A stretch of 64,000 nt of DNA from Cephalopachus bancanus. Lineage: Eukaryota > Chordata > Mammalia > Primates > Tarsiidae. The stretch covers positions 1,736,001 through 1,800,000 of the forward strand of contig JAPVLO010000097.1 of NCBI GenBank assembly GCA_027257055.1, given 5' to 3'. Of the stretch, positions 13,031 to 25,009 are shown piece by piece. Made by a program: the position numbers and the translations under genes. The notes under the pieces were generated by a model that was not told the origin of the DNA, made no database searches, and saw only the letters and a program-made list of their open reading frames with translations. Each line of letters opens with the position of its first letter. Position 1 is the first letter of the stretch.

Positions 13031-13329
13031 TTGTTTTTAATTTTTATTTTAAAAATGTGGGGGACACTTCAGGGTTAGGTACACAAATATTCATTATGCA
13101 GGTACCCTTGTTGATGAGGTGTGCCCCCACTCCCCGGCATTTATCCACTACTGCCAATCCCTTTCTCATGGTATTATGATAGTTTTTTAAGGTCACTTAT
13201 GAGTGAGAACATGTGATACTTAGTTGTTTCTGTGATAGATCACTTAGTATCATAGACTCTACGTCCATCCAAGTTGCTGTGAAGTTCATAATTTTGTCCT
13301 TCTTTATGAATGTGTAATATTCCATCGAA
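13031..13329 (-). mobile_element. L1 3' end fragment with 15-bp target-site duplication
   Basis: A severely 5'-truncated L1 tail of the same short 3' UTR type as its neighbour at 12600. It is bounded by the exact 15-bp direct repeat GGATACACAACTTTT at 13016-13030 and 13330-13344. The T-rich run following the left repeat is the copied poly(A). It is a separate insertion from the 12600 copy, because each has its own tail and flanks. Confidence 0.9.
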
Positions 13330-13344
13330 GGATACACAACTTTT

Positions 13345-15010
13345 GAGAAAGCTTTCAGAGTTCAAGCAGAGAGGCTGGTTTAGGTATAGTGATGCGTGAA
13401 AATGATTCTCTCAAATGAGCCATTTTTGGTTTACGCATTTAGGAAGCCACCTTCTTTGTCCACACACTTGCCACCTCCAACCACAGACACTCCCTATTGT
13501 TTCAAGTTGGTAATTTAAAATAAATATATATGTCCCTCCCAATGGTCCTTGGAAGTGATATGAAGTATGTTGGGGAGACAAGAAAACCTAGCCGGGAGGC
13601 TTGTTTCCTGGGAAGTGAGAGAAAATCTGTGGGTAGTTTACCATCTTCTCACAAGAAGCACAAAAGTGACCTGGGGACACTTTGCTTCTTCTCCCTCCTT
13701 CTATTCCAATCCTAAAGGTAGAGGAGGAAGGGGAAGGAGGACAATCAGGAGAGGTGCCCGGCAGCCACCCACTCCTTTCTCCCTGAAGTCTTACTGCCTT
13801 CTGTAGGACCAAGAAGAAGAGGGAGAGAGCTTTAAATTTTAATGAAGTTTGGAGTTTTGATGATTTTTTCTTGAACATAAGAGTTATTGGAATGGATCTC
13901 TTGAATCCATTGGAAAGACTAATGTGACTGGAGTCACATTAAGTGAGGCAATGACAGGAAAAGTTACAGTCTCTGACTGAAGTTTCATCTGGAAGAGGAA
14001 AAAAGAAAAAGCCCCATTGACAGGGTTTCCAGAGACTGTGGAATTAAAAAATAAACTTTCTTTATTATTCCATTTTCTGAGTCCTTCGTGTGTGGCCGTC
14101 CAAATGGCAAGTATGGCTTGTAGCAGTTTTATCTACTGAGCAGTAAGGAAAAGGATTTTTTTTTAACCCTAGTTTATACTAATTAACTGTGCATGCAGCA
14201 AACTAGACTTAATTTATATATAGCAATAACTCTAAGTACTGGTTTTAAATATAGATAACCAATTTGCTATTGTATATGGGATATGTTAATGTGGCACATT
14301 TTATTCTTCTAAAACTTCAGTGAGGTAAATTTTAAGGTAGATATATTTTCTAAATCTGTGTTTCAGTTTATATTTATAATATATTTTTAAGTGCAGCATT
14401 ATATCTAAGATGTTTATGTTTCCAGAATATGGGAATTTGGGGTAATTTCCATTAAAATTGTATTATATTCATCCATAATTTACAGGACTGTTATTAGGCT
14501 CAAATGAGATAATAATGTACATTACAATTCTTTGGCAACTTTAACAAATGTTAGATATTATAACTACTATTATTATTATAAAAGTACTAACAATTGCTCT
14601 ATACTTATGACACAAAACATTTTTATCTTTAACTCTAGTGCCCTTTTAGTTTAAGTAATATCAACATATAAAGTTATAATAACATCAGAGTGTTAAATTG
14701 TTTAATTTCTGTTTTGAATATTTTAAAAAGGCATTTGATTATACCTTTTATATACTAATAAGTATAGAAATGGAAATTTGACCATGTCATCAAAGGCCTG
14801 TGTTTTTACCACATTGCTTAGCATTTTAGATTTGAATATTTTATGATAATTTAAAAAGTTTTATTATAAAACACTACTTCAGTATATGACAAACTAAAAG
14901 CACATATGGAAAGACACAGAGGACACATTATAGGAGAAAAAAGTAAAAAAGTCAGTACATCTGATCACCTCCTCCTACCCCAAGAGTTAGCTAGTCTTAT
15001 AATAGAACAT
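13345..15010. other. Single-copy-looking DNA
   Basis: This block includes a somewhat GC-richer part (13420-14000) with overlapping chance ORFs on both strands, then AT-rich sequence. I see no coding pattern I recognise and no repeat I can name. The sequence TGTGACTGGAGTCACA at 13923-13938 is a small palindrome. Confidence 0.4.
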
Positions 15011-15011
15011 G

Positions 15012-16636
15012 CAGGAATAACTCAGAAATATTGCAGATTTGGTTTACAGCAACCATAATAAAGTCAATAGATGAATTCACAATAGAGGAACCTCTATCTA
15101 TAGACTATGGTAGGTATAGACTTATGAAATATATTTCTTAAATAATAAGACATGAAAGTCATAATTACTCCTTGATCCATGGGTTGCAGAATAGATATTG
15201 TGTTAGCAGGAATGAAAACAACATTCATCTCCTTGTACATTTCCATCAAAGCTCTTGGATGACAAGGGCATTATCAATGTACAGTAATACTATAAAATTA
15301 ATATTTGTTTCTGAATCGTCGATCTCAACAGTGGGCTTAAAATATCCAGTAAACCGTGATGTAATAAATTGCTGTCATCTAAACTTTGTTGTTCTATTGT
15401 CAACACAGGCAGAGTGAATTTTTAGCATAATTCTCAAGGACCCTAACATTTTTGGAATGGTAAATGAGCACTGGGTTCAACTTAAAGTCATCATCTGCAT
15501 TAACCCCTGACAAGAGAATCAGCCTGTCCTTTGAAGCTTTAAAGCCAGGCATCAACCTTCTTCTAACTATGAAAGTCATGGATGGTATATTCTTCCAATA
15601 CACTATAAGGCTATTTCTACTACATTGCAAATCTGTTGTTTAGTGTAGCTACCTTTGTCAATGATTTGAGCTAGATCTTCTGGAAAACTTGCAAATTTTA
15701 CATCAGCACTTGCTGCTTCACTTTGCACATTTGTGTTCTGGAGATGGCTTCTCTCTTTAAACCTCATGAACCAATCTCTGCTAACTTCCAACTTTTCTTA
15801 TGCAGCTTTCTCACCTCTCTCATACTTCACAGAATTGAAGAGTTAGAGTCTTGCTCTGAATTCGACTTTGACTTAAGGGAATGTTGTGGCTAGTTTGATC
15901 CCCTAGTTGGACTCAAACTTTCTTCATATCAGCAATAGAGTTGTTTCTTTTTCTTATTAGTCATGTATTTATCAGAGTCGCACTTTTAATATCCTTCAAT
16001 AATTTTTCCTTTGCATTCACAATTTGGTTGTTTGGTACAAGAGACCTAGCTTTTAGACTGTCTCAGTTTTTGACATGCCTTCTTCACTAAGCTTAATTAT
16101 TTTTAGCTTTTGATTTAAAGGGAGAGACCTGTAACTATTCTTTCACCTGAACACTTAGGGATAGCTGTAGTGTTATTAATGGCCTAATTTCAATATTACT
16201 GTGTCTCAGGAAATAGAGAGGCCAGAAGGGAAGAAAAGAGATGGGGAAAGCTGGTAGTTGGAGCAGTCAGAAAACACACAACATTTATTGTTTGCTAATT
16301 TTTATGGGCTAGGTTCATGGTGTCCTAAAACAATTACAGTTGTAACATCAAAGATCACTGATCACAGATCATCACAATATAGTAATAATGTCTAGAGTAT
16401 AGTGACAGTCATAATGAAAATTATCAGTAACAATAGCATATAGTAATATTCAGAAAGTTTGAAATATTGTGAGAATTACCAAAATGGAACACAGACACAT
16501 GAAGTGAGCACATGGTGTTGGGAAAATATGCTGATAGCACTGTTCATTGCAGGGTCATCACAAACTTTCAATTTGCAAAACACACAATATCTACAAAGTG
16601 AAATAAAATGATGTGCAATAAAATGAGGTATGTCTG
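15012..16636 (-). mobile_element. Tigger1-type DNA transposon, internally deleted
   Basis: A pogo/TcMar-Tigger element read on the minus strand. The 5' terminus is CAGACATACCTC at 16636-16625. The opposite end begins CAGGAATAACTC at 15012, so both terminal regions are present. At 1.6 kb it is shorter than the roughly 2.4-kb full element, with a gap just inside the low-coordinate end near 15065. Transposase remnants: 15791-15603 ([32 protein letters not shown]) is the end of the CENP-B-like DNA-binding part running into the DDE domain. 15630-15400 (MPGFKASKDRLILL, FKLNPVLIYHS, NYAKNSL) is the DDE domain. The family's first catalytic Asp (NVDET context) reads NVVEI here, and the frame is broken by stops. 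The expected TA duplications have decayed (TG and TT). Confidence 0.85.
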
Positions 16637-16789
16637 TTACCACAAATAATTTATTGTATATGATAGATCTTAGCAAGTCATTCTGTGATGGTTTATTTTA
16701 TGTTTGCTGACCACTTATAACAATTAACTGTACCACTTCCTGCCAGTCTACCTTTTTCTTTCAGTCCTTATTTTATTCTCCATTGCGTA

Positions 16790-17230
16790 GATGTATAAGA
16801 ATTTATTAGTTCTGTATCCTACTTCTTAATAGTAATATTGTTTTTAATATTTAAATGAACTTTCAGAGAGTCATATCTGTGAAACTTTTAATTTTAAAAC
16901 TGTTGGAAATTTCTTAGAAGTGAACTTGCTGGTGAGTTGATTTGTCACAAAATGTTTAACTTTATACTTCCACCTCACTTTTCAAAAATAGATATATCCT
17001 GCAAACAATGGCTGACAATATCTGTTCCATCATAGCCTGACTAATGTAGGATTTTATAAAATGTTTTATCTTGTGACTTTTTGGCAGTTTAGAAATGGAG
17101 CATTATTGCTGTGTATAGCATATACCTTTTTCATAAATGAGTCTTATAACTAGCTTATACATTTTCTTTTTTTTTAAATTCTTTTCCATATAATTTGCCT
17201 TTTCTTTAAATGAAATATTTGGTCTAACCT
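16790..17230 (-). mobile_element. Probable old L1M ORF2-end fragment
   Basis: The order TTCTTAGAAGTGAACTTGCTGG..CACAAAATGTTTAACTTT..CCACCTCACTTTTC follows the reverse strand of the distal ORF2/3' UTR region of ancient L1M elements, but with heavy divergence. Limits and orientation are inferred. Confidence 0.4.
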
Positions 17231-17234
17231 TATT

Positions 17235-18084
17235 GACTAGCAAGAGCAGTTTAATATTTGGATTAATCCTGTGACTGTTTAGTGTTCCTTCTAGTTAGGC
17301 AGAGTCTCAACATTGAAAAGCTATAAATATTTCTATATTAGTTTTTTTTTACTGGAATGTTTTCACATTCAAAATACTTCTTTTTCATTACATGAAATAA
17401 TTTTCAAATATTAATTTGCATAAGTAAACATGTTAGACCAGGAGAGTAGAGATAATTTTTTAAAATAATTAAAAACAGAAGGCTGCAATATAAAAATTGA
17501 CAGATCAAGAGATTAGGATACAAAGTCCAAGAGTAGACTATGTTTACACTGTAATTTATTATAAATGTGACATTTTAATTAAGTAGGGATATAATGCATA
17601 ATATGATTAATATTAAAAACTATACCCAAAATGTATTGCTACTTACATCAGAATGAATTCTGTCTAAATTTACATGTATAAAATAATGATCATGCTAAAT
17701 TCAAGCATAAATGATTTTCTGTTTTTCAAAAGTTGAGTATCATTCTAAGTAGGCTATAAAGCTAAAAGTACCAAGGAAAAATATCAGAACTATGACAACA
17801 AAGTAGAAATATGGTTAACAAAACACACTAGAAATCAAGAAACGGATACATATTTCCAACATATTTGTAACACATAAACAGTTTTTAAGGAATGTATACA
17901 AATTGAATTTGCCATAGTAGCAAATGGAGTCATTATTTTGATATGATCATTGCTCTTTAGCCATTTTTTGGCTGTATTTTGATTCAGTCATTTTCACGAA
18001 TGTTTTGATAGGGCTAATGTTAACTTTAACCCCCTCAGAAATAATTGACTTTTTCTTCAAAATATAGACATCATTACTGATTTT
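17235..18084. other. No feature recognised
   Basis: AT-rich intergenic DNA. No gene, RNA or nameable repeat seen. Confidence 0.4.
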
Positions 18085-18790
18085 TTCCTGATATTAAAAT
18101 TAGCACATGTTCAAGAAAAGAAGGCTATAAATATCCATAATCCAAGAATAACCATTTAAATATATTTGTTTAATATCTTTCCAGTTTCTGTTGTTTTTCT
18201 TTCTCTCCCTTACTCCCTCCATCCTTTCCCGTCTCTTTCCCTTCCTTCCTTCTTTCCTTTCTCTCTACCTTTAAAAAAGATACGATCATAGAGCACTAGC
18301 TTTTGTGGGCTTTTTTTTTTTTTTTACCTAATATATTTTGTACACATCTAAAAACCAACTACAAAATTTTTAAAATTTATTCAGAGTTGTTTTTTTCTAT
18401 ATTGAACTAGACTATGTAACTAAACACTGCTGATGTGCATTGGGCTATTACTATTTTGCACACTATAAATGACTCAGCTGTATATTTCCTTGTACATTTA
18501 TTACTTACTGTATGTCTAATTATTTCCATCAGTTAAATTTTTAGAAGTGACATTTATAGGTCAAAGTGTCTGCACCATAAAAATTGTGATGCCCATTGCC
18601 AAATTGCCCTCCAAAATGTTGGATCTGGCACTGTAGTATTACCAGTTTTATTATCCCTTTTAATTTTTTATTATCAATATTTTATTTGCCAATCTAATTT
18701 TTTAAAAAATAACTCATTTAATTTGATTTTATTGGACTGTTAATGAAGTTGGTTATTTGTCATTTATTTTAATCGTTATGTTTTAAAGTG
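18085..18790 (-). mobile_element. Old L1M 3' fragment with internal CT-rich patch
   Basis: Plus-strand text includes CATAATCCAAGAATAACCAT, TTAGAAGTGACATTTATAGG, TCAAAGTGTCTGCACC and TTGCCAAATTGCCCTCC. These are recognisable reverse-strand pieces of ancient mammalian L1 (L1M) 3' regions. A pyrimidine-rich patch (CTTTCTCTCC..CCTTCCTTCC) sits at 18195-18265. Confidence 0.6.
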
Positions 18791-18872
18791 ACTTCCTAAT
18801 GATTTCCTGCACATTGTCATTGCCTGCTTCCTCCCAGCATCACCCTGCTTGGTCTTTTTTCCTCATTTTAAA

Positions 18873-19160
18873 TTTTTTTTTTTTTTTTGAGTTGGAGTCT
18901 CACTCTGTCGCCCAGACTGGAGTGCAGTGGCCGCTCCCGGCCACCGCAGCCTCGACCTGCTGGGCTCTGGCTATCCTTCCACCTCAGCCTTCCAAGTAGC
19001 CAGAATTACAGGCATGCGCTACCACGCCCGGCTGATTTTTTGATTTATTGTAGAGATGAGGTCTCGCTGCCCAGGTGGGTCTTGAACCCGCGGGCTCAGG
19101 CAATCACTCACCTCAGCCTCCCAAAGGCGCGGGATTACAGGCTGAGCCACCGAGCCCGGC
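18873..19160 (-). mobile_element. Young full-length Alu, lineage-specific type
   Basis: Full dimer in reverse orientation: poly(T) from 18873, then GAGTCTCACTCTGTCGCCCAGA, and terminating GAGCCCGGC at 19160. The 11-bp target-site duplication CTCATTTTAAA is at 18862-18872 and 19160/19161-19170. It shares with copies at 35442, 36353, 41786 and 43130 the linker CAATAAATCAAAAAAT and the right-monomer signature GCCCAGCAGGTCGAGGCTG. It landed just upstream of, or in the edge of, the mariner remnant. Confidence 0.92.
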
Positions 19161-19174
19161 TCATTTTAAAATTT

Positions 19175-19830
19175 GAACCTTGGAACATTTCTTGCAGTAA
19201 TAGTTTGTTTGATGTACTAAAATATTTCCCCCACCCACAATGTATGTTTCAGTTGTTTGTGGTGTTATGGGGAGGACTGGAATTATCTTTTGTCTTGCCG
19301 ACCCCTTATAGTATACTTGGAATTTGTTCCTTTGGATCAAACAGTCACCAAAGTTTTTATCTGGAAGTTTTGAGAAAGTTACAACATGATTTACGAAATA
19401 AATGTTCTGAGTTGGGGCAAACAGGGGACTGGTTCTTCACCTTGACGATGTACCTGCCCATACCGAACTAAGTGTTCAGCGGTTTTTGACCCCAAATGGC
19501 ATGACCCCAGTGCCTCACCCTCCCTTTTCACCGGATCTTAATCTGAGTGATTTTTTGTGTGTGTTCCTGGAAGAAAAAAGTCATCAGAGGGAAATGTTTT
19601 GCTGATGTGGAAGAGATGGGGTAAAACAGAAACAAAAAAACCCAGCAGAAGCACTAAAAGGCATCAAAACTGATGAATTAAAAAAACTGTTTTGAGCAGT
19701 GGAAAAAGCATCTTGACAGGTGGATTATACCAAATGAAGAGTACTTTGAAGGTGACTGAAATTTAAACATGCATTAATAAATATACATTATTTGATAAGT
19801 AAATTCTGGGTGTTTGGAGTTCCCCCTTGT
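19175..19830 (+). mobile_element. Mariner-type DNA transposon, 3' half with dead transposase
   Basis: The sequence encodes, in shifting frames, the C-terminal half of a Tc1/mariner transposase. Readable pieces are FYLEVLRKL near 19355, TGDWFF (19425), HPPFSPDL-like bases near 19515, and ALKGIKTDELKK followed by EQWKK and EYFEGD-stop at 19650-19758. The element ends with GTAAATTCTGGGTGTTTGGAG and CCCCCTTGTA near 19830, resembling a mariner terminal repeat. Many stops and frameshifts inactivate it. The 5' half is missing, and the Alu at 18873 lies at the truncated side. The exact mariner subfamily is not determined. Confidence 0.8.
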
Positions 19831-19831
19831 G

Positions 19832-21374
19832 TAATTGAAAATATTTTTCTTAATGATTATTGACTTAGTTTTATATTTCAGAAAATTTTTCCTGTATCTT
19901 GAGTTTAAGAAAAAGTCACCTACACATACCTCTACCATCTTTAAAAAAATCATCATTGATGTAGATTCAGTAAGATGCCCAGACAAAATATCTTCTTATG
20001 GGAGCTCTTGTCCCTGATGGTACCTTATTTCTTCCCAAATATTCTTTACCCTTTCTTCTTAAAATTAAACAAGTAGATTATGTAACCAGCATGATAGCAA
20101 AGTAAGCAATGAATTCCAATGCATTTTAAGATATTAAGATACAAAAAGGCGTGAGGCAAGGCATTAGTTTTACGACCCCAGAGAGTGTTCTGAACTTTAT
20201 ATTGAAGTTTCGGATCACAACTCATTTAAAGTGTAAGTTGCAGTCAAAGAAATTACTTGGGTAAACAAAAACTAAAGAAACTGGCAACAGTATCTCAATA
20301 TCTATGGAGGGGTATCCATGGTACCTGAAGAGAAAGATCAGATAAATACCTACATGTCCATATGAAGTAAGGTGTTAATATAGGTGAAGCTATAATGGAG
20401 GGAGGTAAGAAAGAAGTGTGGACAGGCCTCTGACTCTGTGTGTCCTGTACCGGGGAATGACAGAAAAGATGGCATGAGATGGGAGATAGGTGAGTTGCAA
20501 GTGATGATCCTTCCAAAGTGGCGCTAATGGGATGCTACACATGTAACTACCGTGGTTACTCTTTAAATAGCACATCATATATTTCTGTTTTCTATTTGTA
20601 GGTCTTGACATCTTATCTTATGTTGACTCAATGCTTTTTTCTGGCCCCAATTTTCAGTGGAATTATCCCTGGCATTCATCAAAATCCATTAAGAATTTAG
20701 CAATTGTCAAAGGGATAACACTCAGTCAGCTGATGGCAGTGTATGCAGCCTAAATGACAGCTTAGTATTTGCTACTAGATATTTATTTTAGACAGAGTGC
20801 CACAAAAGTTACACATCACAGGAATCACACTGTTGGACATTGCTAATTTGTCTTATCTCTGTTGGTAGAATCTTGGCTAGTAATAAATTAGTCTCTCAGT
20901 GATTAGACTGATGAATTAGAGACCTCTTGCCCCGTGTCCACTCAGTTACATTAAGAAACGACAATTTCACTAAAGTGGTAGAATTTCTGAAGCCACCAAG
21001 ACAGAAACATTTCTGTAACACTGGGCATTGACCATGATCATATGGCAAAACGATCAAATGGGATAATGTCGATACCGGATATATCAACATAGAATTACTG
21101 AGTGTCTAACAAAGCATTACATTTTTAAGTTTTAAAATGTCAATTCTACAAACATGTTTTTGCTTCTCCAATTAAAATATGTTGCTGTAGTGTAGCCAAA
21201 GGAATAGATTAATTTATTTCAATTAATTAATAAGTGCTTAGAAAGTACCAGCTGTGTCCTCAGGACTATGTCAGGAGCCAAATCAGTTAAAAGCTGATTT
21301 CAAACAAACAGTTTGTTTTCAACAAGCCTGAGCGCCGATAGGAGAGAAGAGATGATTATAAGGTGAGAGGTATA
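19832..21374. other. No feature recognised
   Basis: Intergenic sequence with ordinary composition and overlapping chance ORFs on both strands near 20295-20611. No recognised repeat or coding signature. Confidence 0.4.
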
Positions 21375-24300
21375 GTTATTTTGCGGTGGAAAAGGTGGAC
21401 TCTGGAATCTGAATACCTAGGTTTGAATCCTGGTCTTGCTACTTGAAAGGCCTATGACTGGAATACTTTCAACAGGAGTGGTATTAGTTCCTCCTTGTAT
21501 GTTTTGTAGAATTCTGCTGGAAAGCCATCTGGTCCAGGGCTTTTTTTTTTTTTTTTTTTGTAGGTAGTTTTCTTATTACATAGTTGATCTCCTGAGTTGT
21601 TATCAGTCTGTTTAGGATCTTGGTTTCTTCTTGTTTCAACCTGGGGAAGTTGTGTGATGTCAGAAAGTCCTCCATTTCATTTAGATTTTCATGTTTGTTT
21701 CCATACAAGTGCACATAGTAATCTCTGACAATCTTTTGTATTTCTTCAGGGTCAGTTGTGACTTGGTCTTTTGCATTTCTGATTGTATCTATTTGGATTT
21801 TTTCTCTCTTTTTCTCGGTCAGTCTAGCTAGGAGTTCATCAACCTTGTTTATACTTTCAAAGAACCAGTTTTATGTTTTGTTGATTTCTTGTATTATATT
21901 TTTGACTTCTATGTTCCAAATTTGGGCTTTTGTTTTGGTGATCTGGATTCTTCTGCTGAAGTTAGAGTTTTGGTAGTCTTGCTTTTTCAGCTTCCTTAGG
22001 TATAGAACTTTCCACAAATCATTTTGTGAAGCAAACATCACATTGATAGCCAAACTGGGGAAAGATCCAACAAAGAAAAAGAACTACAGGCCAATATCCT
22101 TGATGAACACAGATGCTAAAAGTCTCAACAAGATTTTAGCATACCTGATCCAGCAAGATATCTCACAAGTCATTCACCATGACCCAGTAGGCTTCACCCC
22201 CGGGACGCAGGGCTGGTTCAACATCCTCAAGACCATAAACATAATTAAATACATCAATAGTTGTAATAACAAAAACCACAGAATTATATTATTAGACCCA
22301 GAAATTTTTTTTTATAAAATCCAGCACCCCTTCTTGATAAAAATCTCAAACATCTAGGCATAGACGGAACATACCTCAAAATAGAAAGAGCCATCTGGGA
22401 GAAACCCACAGCCAACATACTGCTAAACAGAGAGAAATTGGAGCAATTTCCCTTGAAAACCAGACAAAGACAAGGATGTCCACTCTCACCCTTCCTGTTC
22501 AACATAGTATTGGAAGTCCTAGCTAGAGCTATCAGACAACAGAAGGAAATCAGGGGTATCCAAATAGGGAAAGAGGAAGTTAAGTTATCCCTCTTTGCAG
22601 ACAACATGATTCAATATCTTGAAATCTCAAGAGAATCTGTCAAAAACCTCCTTGCACTGATAAAGGACTTTGGAAAAGTCTCAGGGTATAAAATGAATGT
22701 GTAAAAACAGTTGCATGTCTATACACAAACAATAAACAAACAGAAACCCAAATAAAAAGCACAATCCCATTCACAATAGCCACACACACACACAAAATGA
22801 AATACCTTGGCATCTTCCTAATCAGAGAAGTGAAAGAACTTTACAATGAAAACTACAAAACACTGCTGAAAGAAATCAAAGATGACACAAACAAATGGAA
22901 AAATATTCCATGCTCATGGATTAGAAGAGTCAGCATGGTTAAGATGTCCATACTACCCAAGGCAATCTACAGATTTAATGCAATACGTATTAAATTACCA
23001 GCAGCATTACTCTCAGACCAGGAAACAATAATACAGGTATTCATATGGAAACATAAACGACCATGAATAGCCAAAACAATCCTCAGCAAAAAAGAAAAAA
23101 AAAAAAGAAGCAATCAAACAAAAAAACCCAAACCAAACCAATCCAAAACAAACAAACAAACCAAAGTGGGAGTTATCACACTCCCAGACTTAAATTTTGT
23201 TATAAAATTACAATTATCAAAACAGCCTGTTATGGATACTAGAAGAGGCATATAAACCAAAGGAACAGGATAGATTCCGGAAGCAAAACCTCAATTTCTC
23301 AACCAACACATCTTCAACAAAGACTCCACCATCAACTACCAGGGAGAGGAGAACCTATTCAGTAAGTGGTGCTGGGAAAACTGGCTGACTACATGTAGAA
23401 GATTAAAACAAGATCCCTACCTATCACCATACCCAAAAGGCAGCTCTAAATGGATCAAAGACCTAGACGTAAACCCTCAAACTATAAGAACCTTAGAAAA
23501 TGTAGGAGACATCCTTATGGAAATTGGAACTGGCATTCTTAAGAGATAAGATAGACAAATGGGACCTCATTAAACTGACAAGCTTCTGCAAAACCAAAGA
23601 AACCATCAAGAGAGCAGGGAGATAGCCCACAGAGTGAAAAAAAAAATTGCTAACTGTATGTCTGACAAAGGCCTAACATTTAGGATCTATATGAAACACA
23701 AATATGTTGAAAAGAAAAAAAACCAAACAGCCCCATTTCAAAGTGGGCAAACGATATGAATAGACAGTTCTCAAAATAAGACATATGAGCAGTCAACAGA
23801 TACATGAAAAAATGCTCAGCCTTACTAGTCATCAAAGAAATGAAAATTAAAATCACACTGAGATAACCCCTAACTCCAGTCAGGATGACCATCATCAATA
23901 ACTCAAAAAACAACAGGTGCTGGAGAGGATGACTGGAAAACAGAACACTTCTACACTGTTAGTGGGAGTGTAAACTAGTACAACTTCTGTGGAAAAGTTT
24001 GGCGATTCCTAAAAGATCTAAAAATCTACCTTCCATATGACCCTGCAATCCCCCTCCTGAGAATATACCCAGAGGAACTCAAATCAGTCTATGAAAATGA
24101 TACCTGTACTTGCATGTTTATTGCAGCATTATTCACAATAGCAAAAACATGGAACCAATTGTGCTGCCCATCGAGAGAGGACTGAATAAAAAAAATGTGG
24201 TACATATACATGATAGAATATTATACAACCATAAAGAAAGACAAAATTATGAACTTCATAGCAACTTAGATGGACTTCGAGTCTATAATACTGAGTGATC

Positions 24301-24650
24301 TATCACAGAAAAGGATTGACAGTAGTGGAAACCTGCCAGGGGTGGGGGGAGGGGAATTGGTTGTATTGGGAAATTGCCAAGGGAGGGGGCGCACATCTTG
24401 TCAACAAAGGTACTTGCATAATGAACATCTGTATACCTAACCCTGATTTGTACCCCATAATCTTTAAAATAAAAAATAAAAAGAGTATATGACTTTGAAC
24501 AAATTAAATGTATCTGCCTTAGAGTTCTCATCTGCAAAATGGAAATAATACTGGCATCTACCTTATAAGATTGTTGTGAGTATTACATGTGTTTAATTTT
24601 GTAACCTGCTATAAATGCACCTGGCACACACTGGCACACACAAGTCAGGT
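21375..24650 (+). mobile_element. MIR SINE split by a later L1
   Basis: The MIR 5' half is at 21375-21458 (GGACTCTGGAATCTGAATACC, GTTTGAATCCTGGTCTTGC). Its continuation is at 24489-24650 (TATGACTTTGAACAAATTAAA, TCTCATCTGCAAAATGG, CCTGGCACACA). The two parts join at the MIR 'TGTGACCTTGGGCAA' site. TATGACT is present on both sides of the L1, so it marks the insertion target. Confidence 0.8.
21459..24485 (+). mobile_element. 5'-inverted (twin-primed) truncated L1
   Basis: Positions 21459-22020 are L1 ORF2 in reverse orientation (minus-strand peptides [17 protein letters not shown] and [11 protein letters not shown]). From 22021 the same ORF2 continues on the plus strand ([17 protein letters not shown], then [11 protein letters not shown]) to a normal 3' UTR and A-rich end near 24485. 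Only about 40 bp of ORF2 between the two arms is missing. This is the signature of twin priming during target-primed reverse transcription. The RT catalytic motif reads FADN instead of FADD (about 22595), and several frameshifts follow, so it is inactive. The gag-like ORF1 is absent. TATGACT in the host MIR is duplicated at both flanks. Confidence 0.9.
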
Positions 24651-24769
24651 TAGTGAATAAGTAAATGTGAAATAATTAGAAAATAATAAGTACTAAATAA
24701 TGAGACACAGACATTATACACTGTTAGCAATTACATTACCAATAATAGCCACTGGATTTTAAAGGCTGA

Positions 24770-24930
24770 TTTTATTTTTTGTACTCCACTAAACACTATA
24801 CAGGCATTATGTGATATAAGTCTCATAAGAAACAAGTGAGAGGCAAAATTATCCTCATTTTAGAGGTAAGAAAATAAGTCTTTGTAAGTTAAAGTAATTC
24901 AACTATCAGGACTGGGATTTAAACCATGTT
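24770..24930 (-). mobile_element. MIR SINE
   Basis: Reverse-strand MIR: CACTAAACACTATACAGGCA, ATTATCCTCATTTTAGAGGT, AAGTTAAAGTAATTCAAC and CAGGACTGGGATTTAAACC. It lies directly beside the interrupted plus-strand MIR but is a separate copy in the opposite orientation. Confidence 0.75.
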
Positions 24931-25009
24931 TTTTTTCTTATTTTAGGGAGATCCATGAAAAGCAGAAATATCAAAAAATCCTTTTTCCTGCTCCCTAGCT
25001 GTCTTTTAC

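Noticed and set aside
18887..19471. 194-codon ORF
   Set aside because: It is a reverse Alu read through into mariner debris.
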